Of a stretch of 64,000 bases of DNA, positions 51,401 through 64,000 are shown one piece after another. Position 1 is the first letter of the stretch. Every line of letters begins with the position of its first letter. The position numbers and the translations under genes are program-made. The stretch comes from Lethocerus indicus (Eukaryota; Arthropoda; Insecta; Hemiptera; Belostomatidae), in NCBI GenBank assembly GCA_019843655.1, contig JACDQD010000004.1:12896001-12960000 (forward strand), read 5' to 3'. The notes under the pieces are model-generated. The model was not told the origin of the DNA, searched no databases, and saw only the letters and a program-made list of their open reading frames with translations.

Positions 51401-53411
51401 GTTAAACAGTAACATGAGATGCATACTATCGCATCGGTGGCTAAAAATGTGGAAATAGTTAAAAAAAAAGTTTATCATGAAGAAATTATTACTTCATTGG
51501 GCCATATTTTTAATATCTGTAATAGCGTTATAAAAACACCCATTTAAAAATAACTCCCGATAAATCACATTATATGTCATATATAATGGGTCAATAAACA
51601 ATCGAAACTTAACAATATAGCTTTTTTATTTACATATTACACATTTGCATCCCGCATATTCGTGGACGCCGGACCTGTACGCCGTTGGTGTTGAAATATT
51701 TAACAATTCCAGTTCAAACAACTTCAAAGTCGGCGAGATAACCAAACCGCCAGTTAAGTCCGAGAACACTAAAGTACAATTTGTCACTGCGTCTTGTTTA
51801 ATCAAGACAAAGTTAACCGGAAAAAAGACTCGTTAACTCCCGGAGCCCAGTGTCTTCGATTCAAAACTCATTTCCCAGGGAATAACCCCAGCCACCAGCC
51901 GCAAGAAACTTAAATTATGTTTTAAATTATTGTTCTCAATGGTTGCTTTATCATTATTTCCATTGTTTCTTCTTCCTCCCCCGGTTTGTTTTATAATTTC
52001 GCCTATTTTTCGAACCCCTCCCCCTTACAACCATCCCTTAATCGAAAGACGAAGTTATATCTATATAAGTAAAATGAATAATTTAAGTTGTCTGTTTCTT
52101 GCCGCATTGTAAAAAAACTTTCAAGACGAAAAAAGGATGAACTGTTAATTATAAGTTCAGTATTAGAAAATTATATCGTATCCTCTGGCAGACATAAAAT
52201 TAATATTTAAATGAAACGAGATGAAAATAAATGAAACCTCCGGGTTATAAACCTCGTGATGGCGCTAACATATTATGTCGGAATGGAAGTTGATTGGTGA
52301 GTTTGAAAGCAAATGAATCAGCAATGAGCCAAAAAAATAAATTTGCTATATTAATAATATTTATATTATAATTAATATACATACCAATTTATATGTATAT
52401 TATTTCTATAATGTTTTTTCGGAATTATTTAATAAAAAAGTGCTATTGATTATTGTACTAATTACGTATTAAAAACTCGGAATCAAACTATAATTGACAA
52501 TATATATGAATCCCACACAGCAGAATGAACGGAATCAATACAGTTTAAAACGCTTTAAAATTGTCCAATAATTTATTATATGTAATAATTACCGCACTTT
52601 CCGGTCTGAAAAACTGACTGCGATCACAAGCTGTGAAGAATGGTACACCGAATTGCGAATGTCATATCACAGCCGGAAAATAATAATGGCGTGTATTTAA
52701 CGGCCCGGGAATATTAAATAGTATGAAATATTAAATTCATGTTACATACAGTAGATTTTACGAATGTAAGATTCATCTTCATTGAAGTGTCATTAACGCA
52801 TAATTCCAACGGCTCCTTCGCTACACCGCTTATCTACTTTTGTGTTGCCACAAAAAAAGGAACATCCACTCTTATCTTCCATTTAAAGCGGAACCGCTCT
52901 ACATTAGAATTTTTTTTCTTTAAAAATAAATAAAAAACATTTTCGCTTTACGACCCGGCACCATAAAGCGTTTAAGGGGCCTGGTGGGGTGGGTTTTATG
53001 AGGCCCAACAGAAGTTATCAGGGCTTACGTCTGACGCTACAAGCCCCACTGAACCATCGCTCTCATCTGACCTTATCTCGATTAGCGCCGCCCCTCCTTC
53101 AGGCGGGATGTCGACAAAAACAGCCGAGCAAAACCAGGCGGAAATCATTCATCACAGTTCGGAAAATATTTTCACTATCAGCCCTGAACCAAGATACTCA
53201 AAATAACCGGATCAAGTTACTAGTGTTAAGTGTTACAGAGTACTATATTACTCATTGAACTGTCAAAGAAAAAACCGACAAAAAATATGCCTTATGGTGT
53301 ATGGAAAATTTCTTTTTCACTCTTCTTGTGGTTGGTACATGTGAAGTGTATTGGCCATTTTACCACAAAACGGCGACCGAAAGCGTGGCGGCATCAAAAC
53401 TAAAATTTCAA

Positions 53412-53969
53412 GTTTAAAATACCTTTTTGTGGTTTGCGAGAGGTCGGAATACCGTAGATATCGTGTGTTTTTGTCTCCTCTCGCTGGTTTGGTCTTTTGC
53501 TAGAGCGGTTTCGGCCGCTCGCCATCTTCAGTAGCGGTGTTGGACACTTTTGGCACTTTGGATGTTTTTTGTGCATCCTCACTGATATATACGTGTCTTG
53601 TTATTGTGTTTTTGGGGGATGTTGTTTGTCATATATTTGGGAGTCAGAACCTAATAGTCGCGACCGGTTGTGCGATCAAATATATGTCTGACCGATTATC
53701 CCACAAAGACTTAAGCCGATTAACAAAATCTCTCCCAACCAAAATAAGGCAAACAACATCCACCAAAAACACAATAACAAGACACGTAATGTACACACAC
53801 GACAAACAGACAACCGCCGCAGTACAAGTGACAGTGACAGTGCAGTGAGGATACCCAGAAAACATCCAAAGTGCCAAAATTGACAAACGCCGCTACTGAG
53901 GATGGCGAGCAGCCGAAACCGCTCTAGTAAAAGACCAAACGAGGGGAGACAGAAACACACGAAATCTAC
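53412..53969 (+). mobile_element. Fold-back element, copy C (long form)
   Basis: This is the most complete copy, 558 bp, flanked by a perfect 10-bp direct repeat AAAATTTCAA (53402-53411 and 53970-53979). A head of about 40 bp precedes a left arm (about 53453-53630) and a right arm (about 53749-53969). The arms extend further inward than in A or B: ACGTGTCTTGTTATTGTG at 53591 pairs with CACAATAACAAGACACGT. A third inner pair, CATATATTTG (53630-53639) and CAAATATATG (53677-53686), nests inside. The peptides encoded on both strands are mirror images of the same arms. No transposase or reverse transcriptase motif is present. Confidence 0.88.
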
Positions 53970-53979
53970 AAAATTTCAA

Positions 53980-56900
53980 TCTTGGATTGGCCTCGAGCCC
54001 CGAAATTGATATCCCGGGGGGAGGGGTTGGTTAATTATTTGGCAGGTTGACTGGTGGTTGGGGGGTGGAGGTGGGGATGGACGGGTGTCACTGGAGGACA
54101 AATTAAGTGGAGCTCTGGAGCGGGGTTTGATGAATGGACGGATACATTCGCCCCCTTCCACCGGCTCATTTCCACCGCCGCCCCTTTACCAAAAGGCCTC
54201 CCAATGTAATTTCACGTCTCGCCCTTCCTCTTTTTTTTATTATTATTCCATAATTACAGCCTTATTCAATTAGCCCTGCAATAGGGCAATATTTAGAGGG
54301 CGGAGCGTCGCCTTATAATATTTTCTGAAATTTTCCGACTCGTTAACTGGCTTCGTTTCTGGGGTGCGGGTGACCGGCTTTTATTTCACGCTTCGTTGAC
54401 CTTCAGCCCGACTGAAGAGACCGGGTCTGCACCCGGTAGGTCAAGTCTTGACTAACTTTTGGAATGGCGGTATATAAATTTGGCATTGGTAAAGCTCGCT
54501 AATTTTAATCTTTTACTCATTCGGCGATATTAATATCGCGTGACTTATATTACTATGGTTTCTTCGAATATAACTGACTTTTTTCCTTGTTTATAATGAA
54601 AACGCCAGGAGCACTACTAAACTACTATTGATATATCAATAGTTAAATTAATATTTGTATCTACATTCGATTCTGCATTGTCCCTTTTTTCATTCCTCAT
54701 AAATTCGGTTGACTAAACTCAATTGTTTGTTTATTGACCTTTTTAGTCAATTTAAATTTGGATTAGCTTCCGAACATTCTCTTTTGGGTAAATATCTGGC
54801 CAAGGTTTTTCCGATCCACAATTTGGGAGCTCGGTGACATCCTATATATTATGAAAGAGATAGTGCATCAGGGGAAGTAATATAATATAGGAGGACTGTA
54901 TTACATCTTTGACCGTTATTCCGGCATGGATTTTTAGGACTGTAATAATAATGTGGGATACATAAAATACGTAGAATAAAAAAATAACCAAGTAAATGAT
55001 CCACTCAAACGTTTATTGTGTATATTAATGATGTTTGTATGTGACGGCCCTAATCTAAACCTCGAGGGGTTCCGCATTGCGGGAGCTTCGCTCTGTACAC
55101 ACACATGCCCTGATTGCATATTAAATTTTAACTGCCAAAATGCCTTCATGCGCGCTTTATTGCCACACGTTAACAGGTCTTTTTGGAGTGGCAAACAGAG
55201 AAACGCGAGTAAACGGGAATTTCATGAACTGTTCGTTATGATATACGAGTGTAAACAACGCACTCGTGCAAACAGAGCGACAGAATAGTAAATATCATCT
55301 GGAAAGCGTGTCACAGCCGTAAAGCGCTTAGGTCTCGAATTCTACAAGCCGAATAGAAAGCGTGCACCGGCCATTATGACGACTGTAATTAAAGTTTTTT
55401 TAATACATAAAATCGTTGGAACTTGTAAATTTTGAATTTTAACCCGGTGACGCCACACCACCCTAACTGATTATAACCAAATTCGAGTTAATCGAAAGAT
55501 AATTGTGGAACAACCGATATACGATCACTATCGTAGGGCCACAATTGTAGGCGAATAAGGGTACGGCTTTGGCGACGACCTAAACAGAACAAGTGATTAG
55601 GTTCGGTGCAATTAATTATTGATTATTTCATTAGTGCAATTCCGGCCCGACCGGTGAGTGTGCACTATTGCATCGCAGTTAAACCCAAGGGTCACTGTTT
55701 CCATATTAGCGCAGTATAAGTCTAATACTCTTGCGTTATTCATGTTGGGCGCGTCATTCGGTTGAAAAAGTAATAATTTCACTATCGGTTGAAAAAAAGT
55801 CCCGACCGCAATAGGTCTGATAGATAGACCTGATAGATCTATCTCGGCGTGTACCGTTGAATTTAGCAACTGTAAAATTGTTTGGGGTTGGCCGTGAAAT
55901 TTTACCCGAATTGAAAACGGGGGCGTTGACGACGGCGGGAGGACGCCGGGTGACAACGGGGAAGGCGGTGTCACCTGTCAGCCTGAAACATCAACGGAGG
56001 TGACATTTGTGACGCGCGCGCTATCATCACTGTGCCGTTATCATTTTGGTGGGCCGCCACCCTTATCAGTGCCGGCGAGCTCTCCCCTCCCGGACACGTC
56101 CGTCCACTTCCCACTTTATCATCCACTTTCCTGCCCGACCACAACCAGAACTCTGCTTTTCGCAGAATCTTTCCGACATTCGGTCTTTCCCGTCCTTCGG
56201 TCAGTTACCGAAACTTCCAATTCCCCAATTATTGTTACATAATTTGGGATTGTCGCTTACCAATGCACGTTCAAAATACAAAGCGGCAACACATCTTCGA
56301 GTGCTAACGATGTACTAAAACACCTAAAACCTACCATATATTTACGGTATTAATCAAAAAATGATAATTTGTCATGCTGGAGTTTTGAAACTAAACATAG
56401 TCTGAAAATATGACAGGTACGGAAACACCCCGCCAGTTCCATATTATTAACTGTTAAAACAACTATTATACATCTGACATTTTTCACAAATATTTAAGAA
56501 TATAATGCAGTACAACAAGAAATGATATATTTTAATCAATATTAAGTTCTATACAATATTAAGTAATGTATGCATACGTATGACATTTCATGCTATAAAT
56601 GTCCGAGTCGGACTCCTTTCTTCAATCGCATTTGCATTCCAATTATCGTTTAAGTGTCATTAATTGGTTCTTTTGAGGATTGAAATTAATTTTCCTTTAT
56701 TTATATTTGTTCGGCTGTTGTATCGCCCGCTTTAATTTCCCCGGCGCCAGTTTCAGTTTATCTTTGGGGATATTGTTGATCAAACGAATTATTGAAGTGG
56801 GACGCTGTGAGAAGGGGGACCTCTCTGAAATTGTAAGGCCGAGTCTAAGAAGATCTCTCGGGGTAGGCAGGCCCTGTGACACAACTCCCGCAATTACAAC

Positions 56901-59900
56901 TTGTGTATCTCATAACACTTCCTCTTTCCGCTATTGCTCTCATTTCCCTTTTCTGCTTCCCTCTTGGGACAAATTCGTTCTCCTCAGTATTATTATACTT
57001 CCCCCGCCCGACCTCCCGTCTTCATCGCGGCGATGCCGTTTCACCGTTTAATGACTTCTCCGAGCCAAAATAGAGACTTCACGAACAGCTCCCGAATTCT
57101 TAAGGACAATTAAGAAAGAAATTAATTGGTCGAGTCATTACCAAATAAGCGTTAATTAAAAGACGAACCGTGTTTAAAATACAGTAATCGACTGTTGAAT
57201 AAAGACAGTGGGAAAATTACGTGGTGTTTGCTAGGGAGGGGATTGTTATTTGTCACCATTCCTGCGATTTTAAGACTCGTCACGCCATTAACTGAGTTAA
57301 TATTGGTTATTATTTGATCGGTGTTGTTCACACTTCGCTCGTTTCTCTAATAATAACAACTACGTCTCAAAATTAATAATAGAGGAGCAGATGGAAAAAA
57401 AAATCAAGATTGAAGACAGAGCTAAGACGTATACATCCTTTTTATGTCCGGCCATAACTTCTATATTACGGCGCCTTATTAGATAAGAGTTAGTCACCTC
57501 TACCAATTAATATTGTTTTTTCTCATTTTCACTAATACACTGCGTTCAATTAACCTGATTACTTCCATGAAACTTTATTAGGTACACTTGGCCAATGCTG
57601 TTTATTATGATGCAAACAGCACACAGTAAGAAGAAAGCACTGTGGTGAATTATTACAGGGACTGACATTCTGTTTCATCAGCAATATCTTCATAATGGTT
57701 TAATCGTTCGCGGAATATTTTATTTCAATCTCGTCAACCGTATGTAATAAATTACTTTACTTAAAATGTGAATCGTGTAACACTCATAGCATTGCTTAGA
57801 AAAAAACAATAATAATATCCCTCTTTTTTATTTCCGGAAATGTTCCAGTGGATGGATTTCGGTGACGGGGGAGATTAAAAATATTAAATTATTAGCGGTG
57901 GAAAAATGAATGAATACGAAATATATTAAATGAGTTCGTGAGAAAATTTAAGCAAAAATAAAATGGAGCTGTGCGGATTATCAATGGGATGAGCGAGACG
58001 GACCTCTATCGACAATGGACCCGAACCGACTATTTTTTAATTTCAGTGATGGAAAAGACGAAGGTAGCCTCTCCCATTTTTTCTATATATATTCTGGATA
58101 GGGTAGCATTTTTCAGTTATTTTTCCCCTAAGGAGAATTTTTTTAATGTCTACAATATAAAAGCATGATCCGCCCCCCTCCATACAATACCTGCATTGGT
58201 AGGTACAATACTGCTGTTTGTCGGATAGGACACCTGTCTCTGTACCTCTGAATTGAGAAAACTTCCTTCTTTCGGTAAAAGGGGAATAATACTTCTACTG
58301 TTGGTCGTTATGGTGTTAAAATGGGAGACGATTATCGCGATTTCTGGTAAAAAGAGTCTGGAGTTTGGTTTGTTGAAAATCGATTTTTAAAAGCTCAGAA
58401 ATTTTATTTCCATTAAATTGATAAAAGCTAAATTTTGTTTCTACGAGTGATTGGGCGTGAAACTGAAGTGAGTGCAAAGTTGTCGGGGTTTTTAATTCTA
58501 CCGCAATATTTCGGACTATTAAACCACCACTGTATACATTTCAATATAAGCGTCAATACCTGTGTATATTGTATGTAATCGGGGCCTGTGGGTCGGTATG
58601 CGTGCATTACGCGATTTTTGTATGTTGTAAAAATATCTTATATAAACTTTAAAGTATGAAAGTGGTGTAAATTGGATAAGACTTACAACAGTGGAGTAAT
58701 CAAAATTAGGCGGGTTCTCTTCTCGCTTCTACCCTCGCTAGAAGATTACATATTGTGTGTTAATTTAAACCCATAAAGAGCTGCAATTAGGAGAAATAAT
58801 AATAGGTAATAGAGAACGCGTGTCATTAGACTGATAAAGCGGATGAAAAGAATTCATGACTATTATACAATATATTGGTACATTTCAGTTGGCTTGTAGG
58901 GCGGCCGCAGTCAATTTAGAAATGTAGGGTATTTCAGTCAAAGTGGTGGACTATCCACCACGGCGGTGATTCAACTTTTAATTGGGAGCAACACTCGACA
59001 GCGGAATCAATCGGGGCTCTCATTGAAGCCGATCCCTCATCCGGACGGAACGCGAGGTCTCTACTGATCCACCCCCACCCGTCATTGGGGTGAACGCCCA
59101 CAACTACGGAACGCAAATTTGAACGGTGCCACTATTGTGCCATCCGGCCCTATCTTCAACCGACCGATTCCTTTAGTTTTGCACCCACCATCATTTCGAA
59201 ACTAGCCCCGAAATTTTGCGGTTCGATAAAAATATAAAACACATGGGTTGATAGAAGTTAACTGGATCGGATAACGGGGATTGCTTCCGGACGGCGGGGT
59301 GCTCAGAACCGCTTTTGAATTTTATCTCTATGTAATTTCCATCCTTTTTCGGCGCCTTATTAATATTATAGTTACAATGTTGATATAGGGACACATTTAG
59401 TTGTAAACTTAAAATATTTTAAAAATATATTTAAAATATATCTTTTTACACATCAATTTAATATCGATATAAAAAAAATTTCGATTATCAATTGAATGAA
59501 AAATCGATTACACCAGCGATAAGCTATACTTTACACATACAATACAAACTCACAATTTACAAAGCTACGTTAAAACCGACATGGGCATACTTCATAGAAG
59601 TAAGACATCCAATATCGTTCGCATCCTGAGATTCTAATCAAAATTGGTACGAACCATTCTTAATGCTCCCTGGTATCACCGGACTATATTAATTATATGA
59701 ACTCCGTATAATTAACAGAACTAACATTACCGTAATCGTTATTCTGTATTTACGAGTGCTTACACTGACACATGAGGGGATGACAAATTACACAACACGG
59801 AGAAATTCTGTTGTTTGGAAGTAGAAATGATGGAAATATTAAATTTCACTACCACTACGCTGTGTATGACGAGAGAGCCAGAAAATCATTTTCCAGTCCT

Positions 59901-62900
59901 TGAAGAATGAAGGGGATGCTATCGGAAGAAGGACGGGTCGGTAGCGGATGGCCGCCTAATGAATTTTAATACGAAAACGGAGAGAAGGGAGAAGAAGAGT
60001 GAAGAACTGTAATGGAGAGGGGGTCGGATAAAGGGAGCGGCCCAGGAGAGAGGGTTAGATGAAGGAGGTTCCTATAAATAATTCAGGGGATGGTTTACTT
60101 TCATATTGCTAATTGAATTTGGTTCCGGTGCTGTGCCCGCAGTTGACCGGTCCCCTAATCTAGGCCCCCCTCACCCCTTTATTTAATACGGGCCCTCGCT
60201 CTGCTTAACAAAAATAATTTTGACTAGACCTAGAAAAACAATGGGCTCAAATAATTGAAATAACATTTTTATTATAGCGGCAATTAGAAATATTAATTAT
60301 GGGCGGAATCGTTCTGTACTGTCACACAGGAAAATCAATTTAGACCAACTGGCATTCATCTCAAATCTCAAGAACGTACCATCATTTTCGAATACGGCCA
60401 GAACCGAGTGAAGGGATAATTAGTACACCAAAGGAATTAATATCAAACCAAGTGTGAATTTGTGGATTTGATTGAAAGCAGCAGTTTTGCGGGACTACCA
60501 CCGTAATACTTCTTAGTCCGATTTTACGCCTAATTAAAGCACATCAACCGATCGAACTTTATATGGCACAGTAATGAGTGAGCTTATATACGCCACCTAC
60601 TCATTTACACGAATATCCTTTCGGCCTATTATAACGCTCCTCTAATTCTGTATCTCGGTACAGGTACAGAGGAACGCGTATAGAATTCGAGAAGCTCTTC
60701 TTTGATCGACTGATTTCCGATTGGAAGATTTTATCTTCGCGAATTGAAATGCATTTATAGGTAGCAGAGATATTAATCAATCATTTTTTTATAATATTAA
60801 TTATTAATTTAACTATTATATTAATAGCTATTAACACAGTATTACTATTCGCAAAAAAAGATGGTAAAGGCATAAGTTTATCTTGTACCATGCTCAGACT
60901 TCTCTCCACAGAGACACTATACCGATACGATTTGGTATTGATTTTTAGATGTCCCCACGTACGATGAATAAACATTGCAACCCCTGCCCCATTGAAGGCC
61001 GAGTATGTGACATGACGTGGTAATAACGCCGAACAATGGGGCGCCATATACGGTGGGCCCGGGAGCAGAGACGGCGGCCCCTGATTACGCATTACGGCCG
61101 AGGGACGCGACGGAGCCATGCCCACTGGAACCCATTACGCCCCCTCTGATATCCTCGCTTTTCACGCTTTAGCCGACCTTCTACCGTACTTCAGTTTCTG
61201 CTAATAGCTCTTGGCAATTATTTCTAGCCGGAACAAAACACGAGAGGTCATGTTGGACCTCATCCGCCTAGATCGTACCGTGAGCTCTTAGCAACACCAC
61301 TCAATACCATCTCATAGTGTCACAGACGGAATTCAAAATTTGTTTCACCGCTTGAATTATTAGTATAGTAACCGTGAATAATACAGAGTTGTATTAATGT
61401 GAATCTATGTCAATAAATATAATTATCGTTAATATTTAATTGTGATATTTTACGGTGAAGAGGAAAAAACCCAGAAGGCACAGTGAAGATATAATTTCTG
61501 ATGTCCGCAAATCTTTTAGACAACAGATAACAGATATTGCTGTAAATGTTTGGTACTAAATATAATAAATATTCTAACCAAAGAACAGATAAAAAATCGT
61601 CCCTATTCGGGCAAAAATTTCAATTTACGTCTAAATCTCTTTTCTTTTTTCCAGAATATACCATGATTGCCCCATACCCTCATGTATGTGCGGGGCCTTA
61701 AAAGATATACACAATTTCTTACCAATCACAATCCAGGTTTTTATAATGGACACTAATTAGCTCTTAACATCGCTAATAATATCGAGCTACAATCCAGTGT
61801 TAATTTGGTCTTGTTGTAATTGGAAGTTTTCTATCTTCCTCCCCTCTCTATCCTGTCTATAACTCTCTTCGGTTTTTGTAATTTAGCAATTTTCCATTGG
61901 CGCGACCTTAGGAATTATTGCGGCGGCGGGAGGTCGTAATGAATCGATAACAAAAAGACGGGAAAGGAACTTCAATATCATTGCCGATATTAGATCTGGA
62001 GACATATATAGTTGGAGTGGGCTTGGATGATTCTTCTCAAAGATAAAGTTTTAGTGGCGCAAGAGGGGGGATAAATTGCAAACTTTAGACTCCCCCGAAC
62101 TATTTCTGGCTCGTTCGAAACCAATTTTCCGATTTATTTCCAGCTTCACAGGCAAAAAGGGAAACGGAGAAGGAGGTGAAAAAAATTACCACGAAAGTAG
62201 GCTAACTTTAAGTTCTGCGGCGATTTTCTTTTATCTGACGCACTTTATTATGGGCTTAACCGATGGTCGGGCACTAGGGGGGTGTCCCCATGGGAGTACC
62301 TCTCCGGCCCTTCGCCTTTATGTACCTGTTCAAGGAAATAATTCTCTGCGCCTATTAAACTGACCTTTTAAACATATAAATGGCAATTGGTAATATCCAG
62401 TTTCGAAGAATCCGACCACTTCCCGATATGGATGAGACGTTTCCTGATATTTCATAAAAATATCCTTGTTGTTTCCCAGAGTTTAGGCAGTTCAAAAGAC
62501 TGCCAGTCTCTCGGTATCCATATTATTAAATGTCTTCAGTTGGAATTTGCAATTGAAGGCAAATTCATTACGAGGGGGGTGTGTTCGTGTCCGCACTGTC
62601 AATGTCATGTTACTAAAGATGTAAGCCGAAAGTGGTCATAAGAATATAAGTCATGGTGGAATATGTTCACTACGTTCGTCATATAACGTAGCAGTGTATA
62701 ATGTAAAAACTCATAGAAACAAATGACAAGAATGAAGCGCATTTAATAATAAATGGAGATAACTAAATGGACAGTCCATATAAAACACTTTATTTATAGT
62801 AGAGAAAAAAAGATTATTATTTTCTTAAATCTAATTTACAGGGTTGAATCCCATAAATACGTACAGGGGAGGGGGTATGGTGTCGGTTGTTTCAACGGTA

Positions 62901-64000
62901 AGGCTTTAACGCGGGGGCTATTTAATATTTATAGTGTTAGGGGGGTGTGAGAGAGGACCAGGCTCGGCTCCCCCATAAAGCGGCCTCATTCGAAACTTCT
63001 TCCAGGGTTAAACCGTTTATCAGGAGTGCGCTGTATGTAGAAACGGTATAAATTGTCGGACCGGGGTGGGATGGGGGCTTTTATCTTCTAAGGACAGCCT
63101 ATGAATTGTGGTTTCAAAAAGGGGACGTGACTAAACAATGAAGGTTTATACAACAGCAGTGCGGATCTGTTTCGAACAATGAACAATTGCTATATGATCA
63201 CGTACAATATGCGCTACCCCTAAATACTCAAACCGCAAAGAACGAATGTATAAAACTAATGAATTCGGAGTCTGAATTGGTTTAATATGCCCGAATTTAT
63301 TTTCGATTGTCACACATTCGTATCGATAGTGTCAATTTAAATACAAAGCTTTTTTCAATAGTTAATTTTGTTCCTTCTTTAGGATGCAAATTATAAATGT
63401 GTATAATCACTAGATTTTGAATTAATTCCCCCACTGCCCACCCCTTGATTATTTCTAATTATTTTCACTTTATGGGAATTTCTTCTAGCTGGGTCGCTTA
63501 CACCAGCCTCTAAATATACGAATAGAGTCAGTTGTCTTAACATTAATTGGCTATCAAATAAACGCACCGAGTCTGCGTGATATGACGCACACTTGAGCAA
63601 CGGACCACACCCGCGGTATGGGAAATCAAGGGGCCTGAGTGATCAAACGACCTAGATGGTTATCAATCCGTATCCTAGTCTGTAGACACACGTTGGAGGA
63701 TTACATCCATAGGTAGAGCTTCAGCCGTTTGAGCGTCAGCGCCAACCCGGGCCTATTACCAGGTTCCAGTCAGCTAACACTAATACAGATAATTATTTTG
63801 ATGTTAATATAATATGTAGGAATATACAGTTTCGGTATTTCGTTCAAAAACAGGACAAAATTAATTCATCCGTACATTTTATAGACACATATTTTAAATT
63901 TCACAATTAAAACGCCGTTTTATATTCGGAAATTTGGCTGCCCAGTGTCGACAACGACACAACTAAAATTCATGTATGGTGGTAATTGTGGTTTTGCATT
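53980..64000. other. Non-coding stretch to the right edge
   Basis: No gene recognised. It holds a perfect 20-bp palindrome at 54624-54643, a purine-rich stretch near 59960-60075, and GC-richer blocks at 55900-56240 and 61000-61160. One open frame (61125 to 60990, minus) has acceptor- and donor-like edges but no family I know; it is listed as a finding only. Open frames at 55612-56318, 56680-57051 and 62076-62641 match nothing recognisable. Confidence 0.45.
54624..54643. repeat. Perfect 20-bp palindrome
   Basis: ACTATTGATATATCAATAGT reads the same on both strands with no spacer. It contains two ATTGATA/TATCAAT half-sites, which could bind a dimeric factor, but nothing else supports that. Confidence 0.8.

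Larger units (their letters stand above)
44461..53401. other. Non-coding stretch
   Basis: No gene recognised. It contains the (GA)n tract at 46727-46760, the (TA)n tract at 48231-48294, a 13-base G run at 48454-48466, and AT-rich sequence around 49140-49380 and 52140-52600. GC-richer pieces sit near 45830-46060 and 47680-48160. The overlapping open frames at 44625-45011 on both strands run through GC-rich sequence with no domain I know. Confidence 0.45.

Overview
This looks like a gene-poor stretch of a eukaryotic, metazoan genome. It is AT-rich, has long tracts of (TA)n and (GA)n, no operon-like ORF packing, and no ORF longer than 165 codons. CpG does not look visibly depleted by eye, which fits an invertebrate with little DNA methylation. 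An arthropod or another protostome is my inference; the sequence does not settle the clade.

Only one stretch can be defended as protein coding. It is an exon on the minus strand at 5919-6264, and it encodes a glycosylated extracellular N-terminus plus the first transmembrane helix of a rhodopsin-like (class A) receptor. It ends at a good GTACGT splice donor exactly where the conserved TM1 asparagine codon should follow. The TM1 wording is like that of invertebrate biogenic-amine receptors (5-HT1/octopamine type). The gene reads toward the left edge. Positions 1-5918 are therefore probably its next intron, with the remaining exons outside the window. If the acceptor-like site at 6281-6300 is used, any 5' exon or promoter lies to the right.

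The rest is non-coding, but it holds several repeat systems that I could work out by hand. (1) A family of fold-back mobile elements has three clear copies (3301-3652 inverted; 26377-26619; 53412-53969), each flanked by an 8-15 bp direct repeat. One decayed copy (44226-44460) and one possible relic (about 40813-40885) also exist. Each clear copy has a one-sided head of roughly 40 bp followed by a large hairpin, and the two arms of a copy share variants that other copies lack. (2) A degenerate array of seven units of about 49 bp lies at 16825-17141, with the core GATACTAACCCGCC. Two copies of its core occur in the opposite orientation near 24.7 kb. (3) A block of about 200 bp at 2941-3140 recurs at 14521-14720 in the same orientation with patchwise identity. 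It looks like a duplicated conserved or regulatory element or an old repeat. (4) Four long (TA)n tracts, several perfect hairpins or palindromes, and purine/pyrimidine and G/C homopolymer tracts are scattered through the window.

I found no tRNA, rRNA, CRISPR array, integrase, reverse transcriptase or transposase. I see no multi-gene system here. The parts most worth a second look are the fold-back family, the GATACTAACCCGCC array with its distant inverted satellites, and the duplicated 200-bp block.
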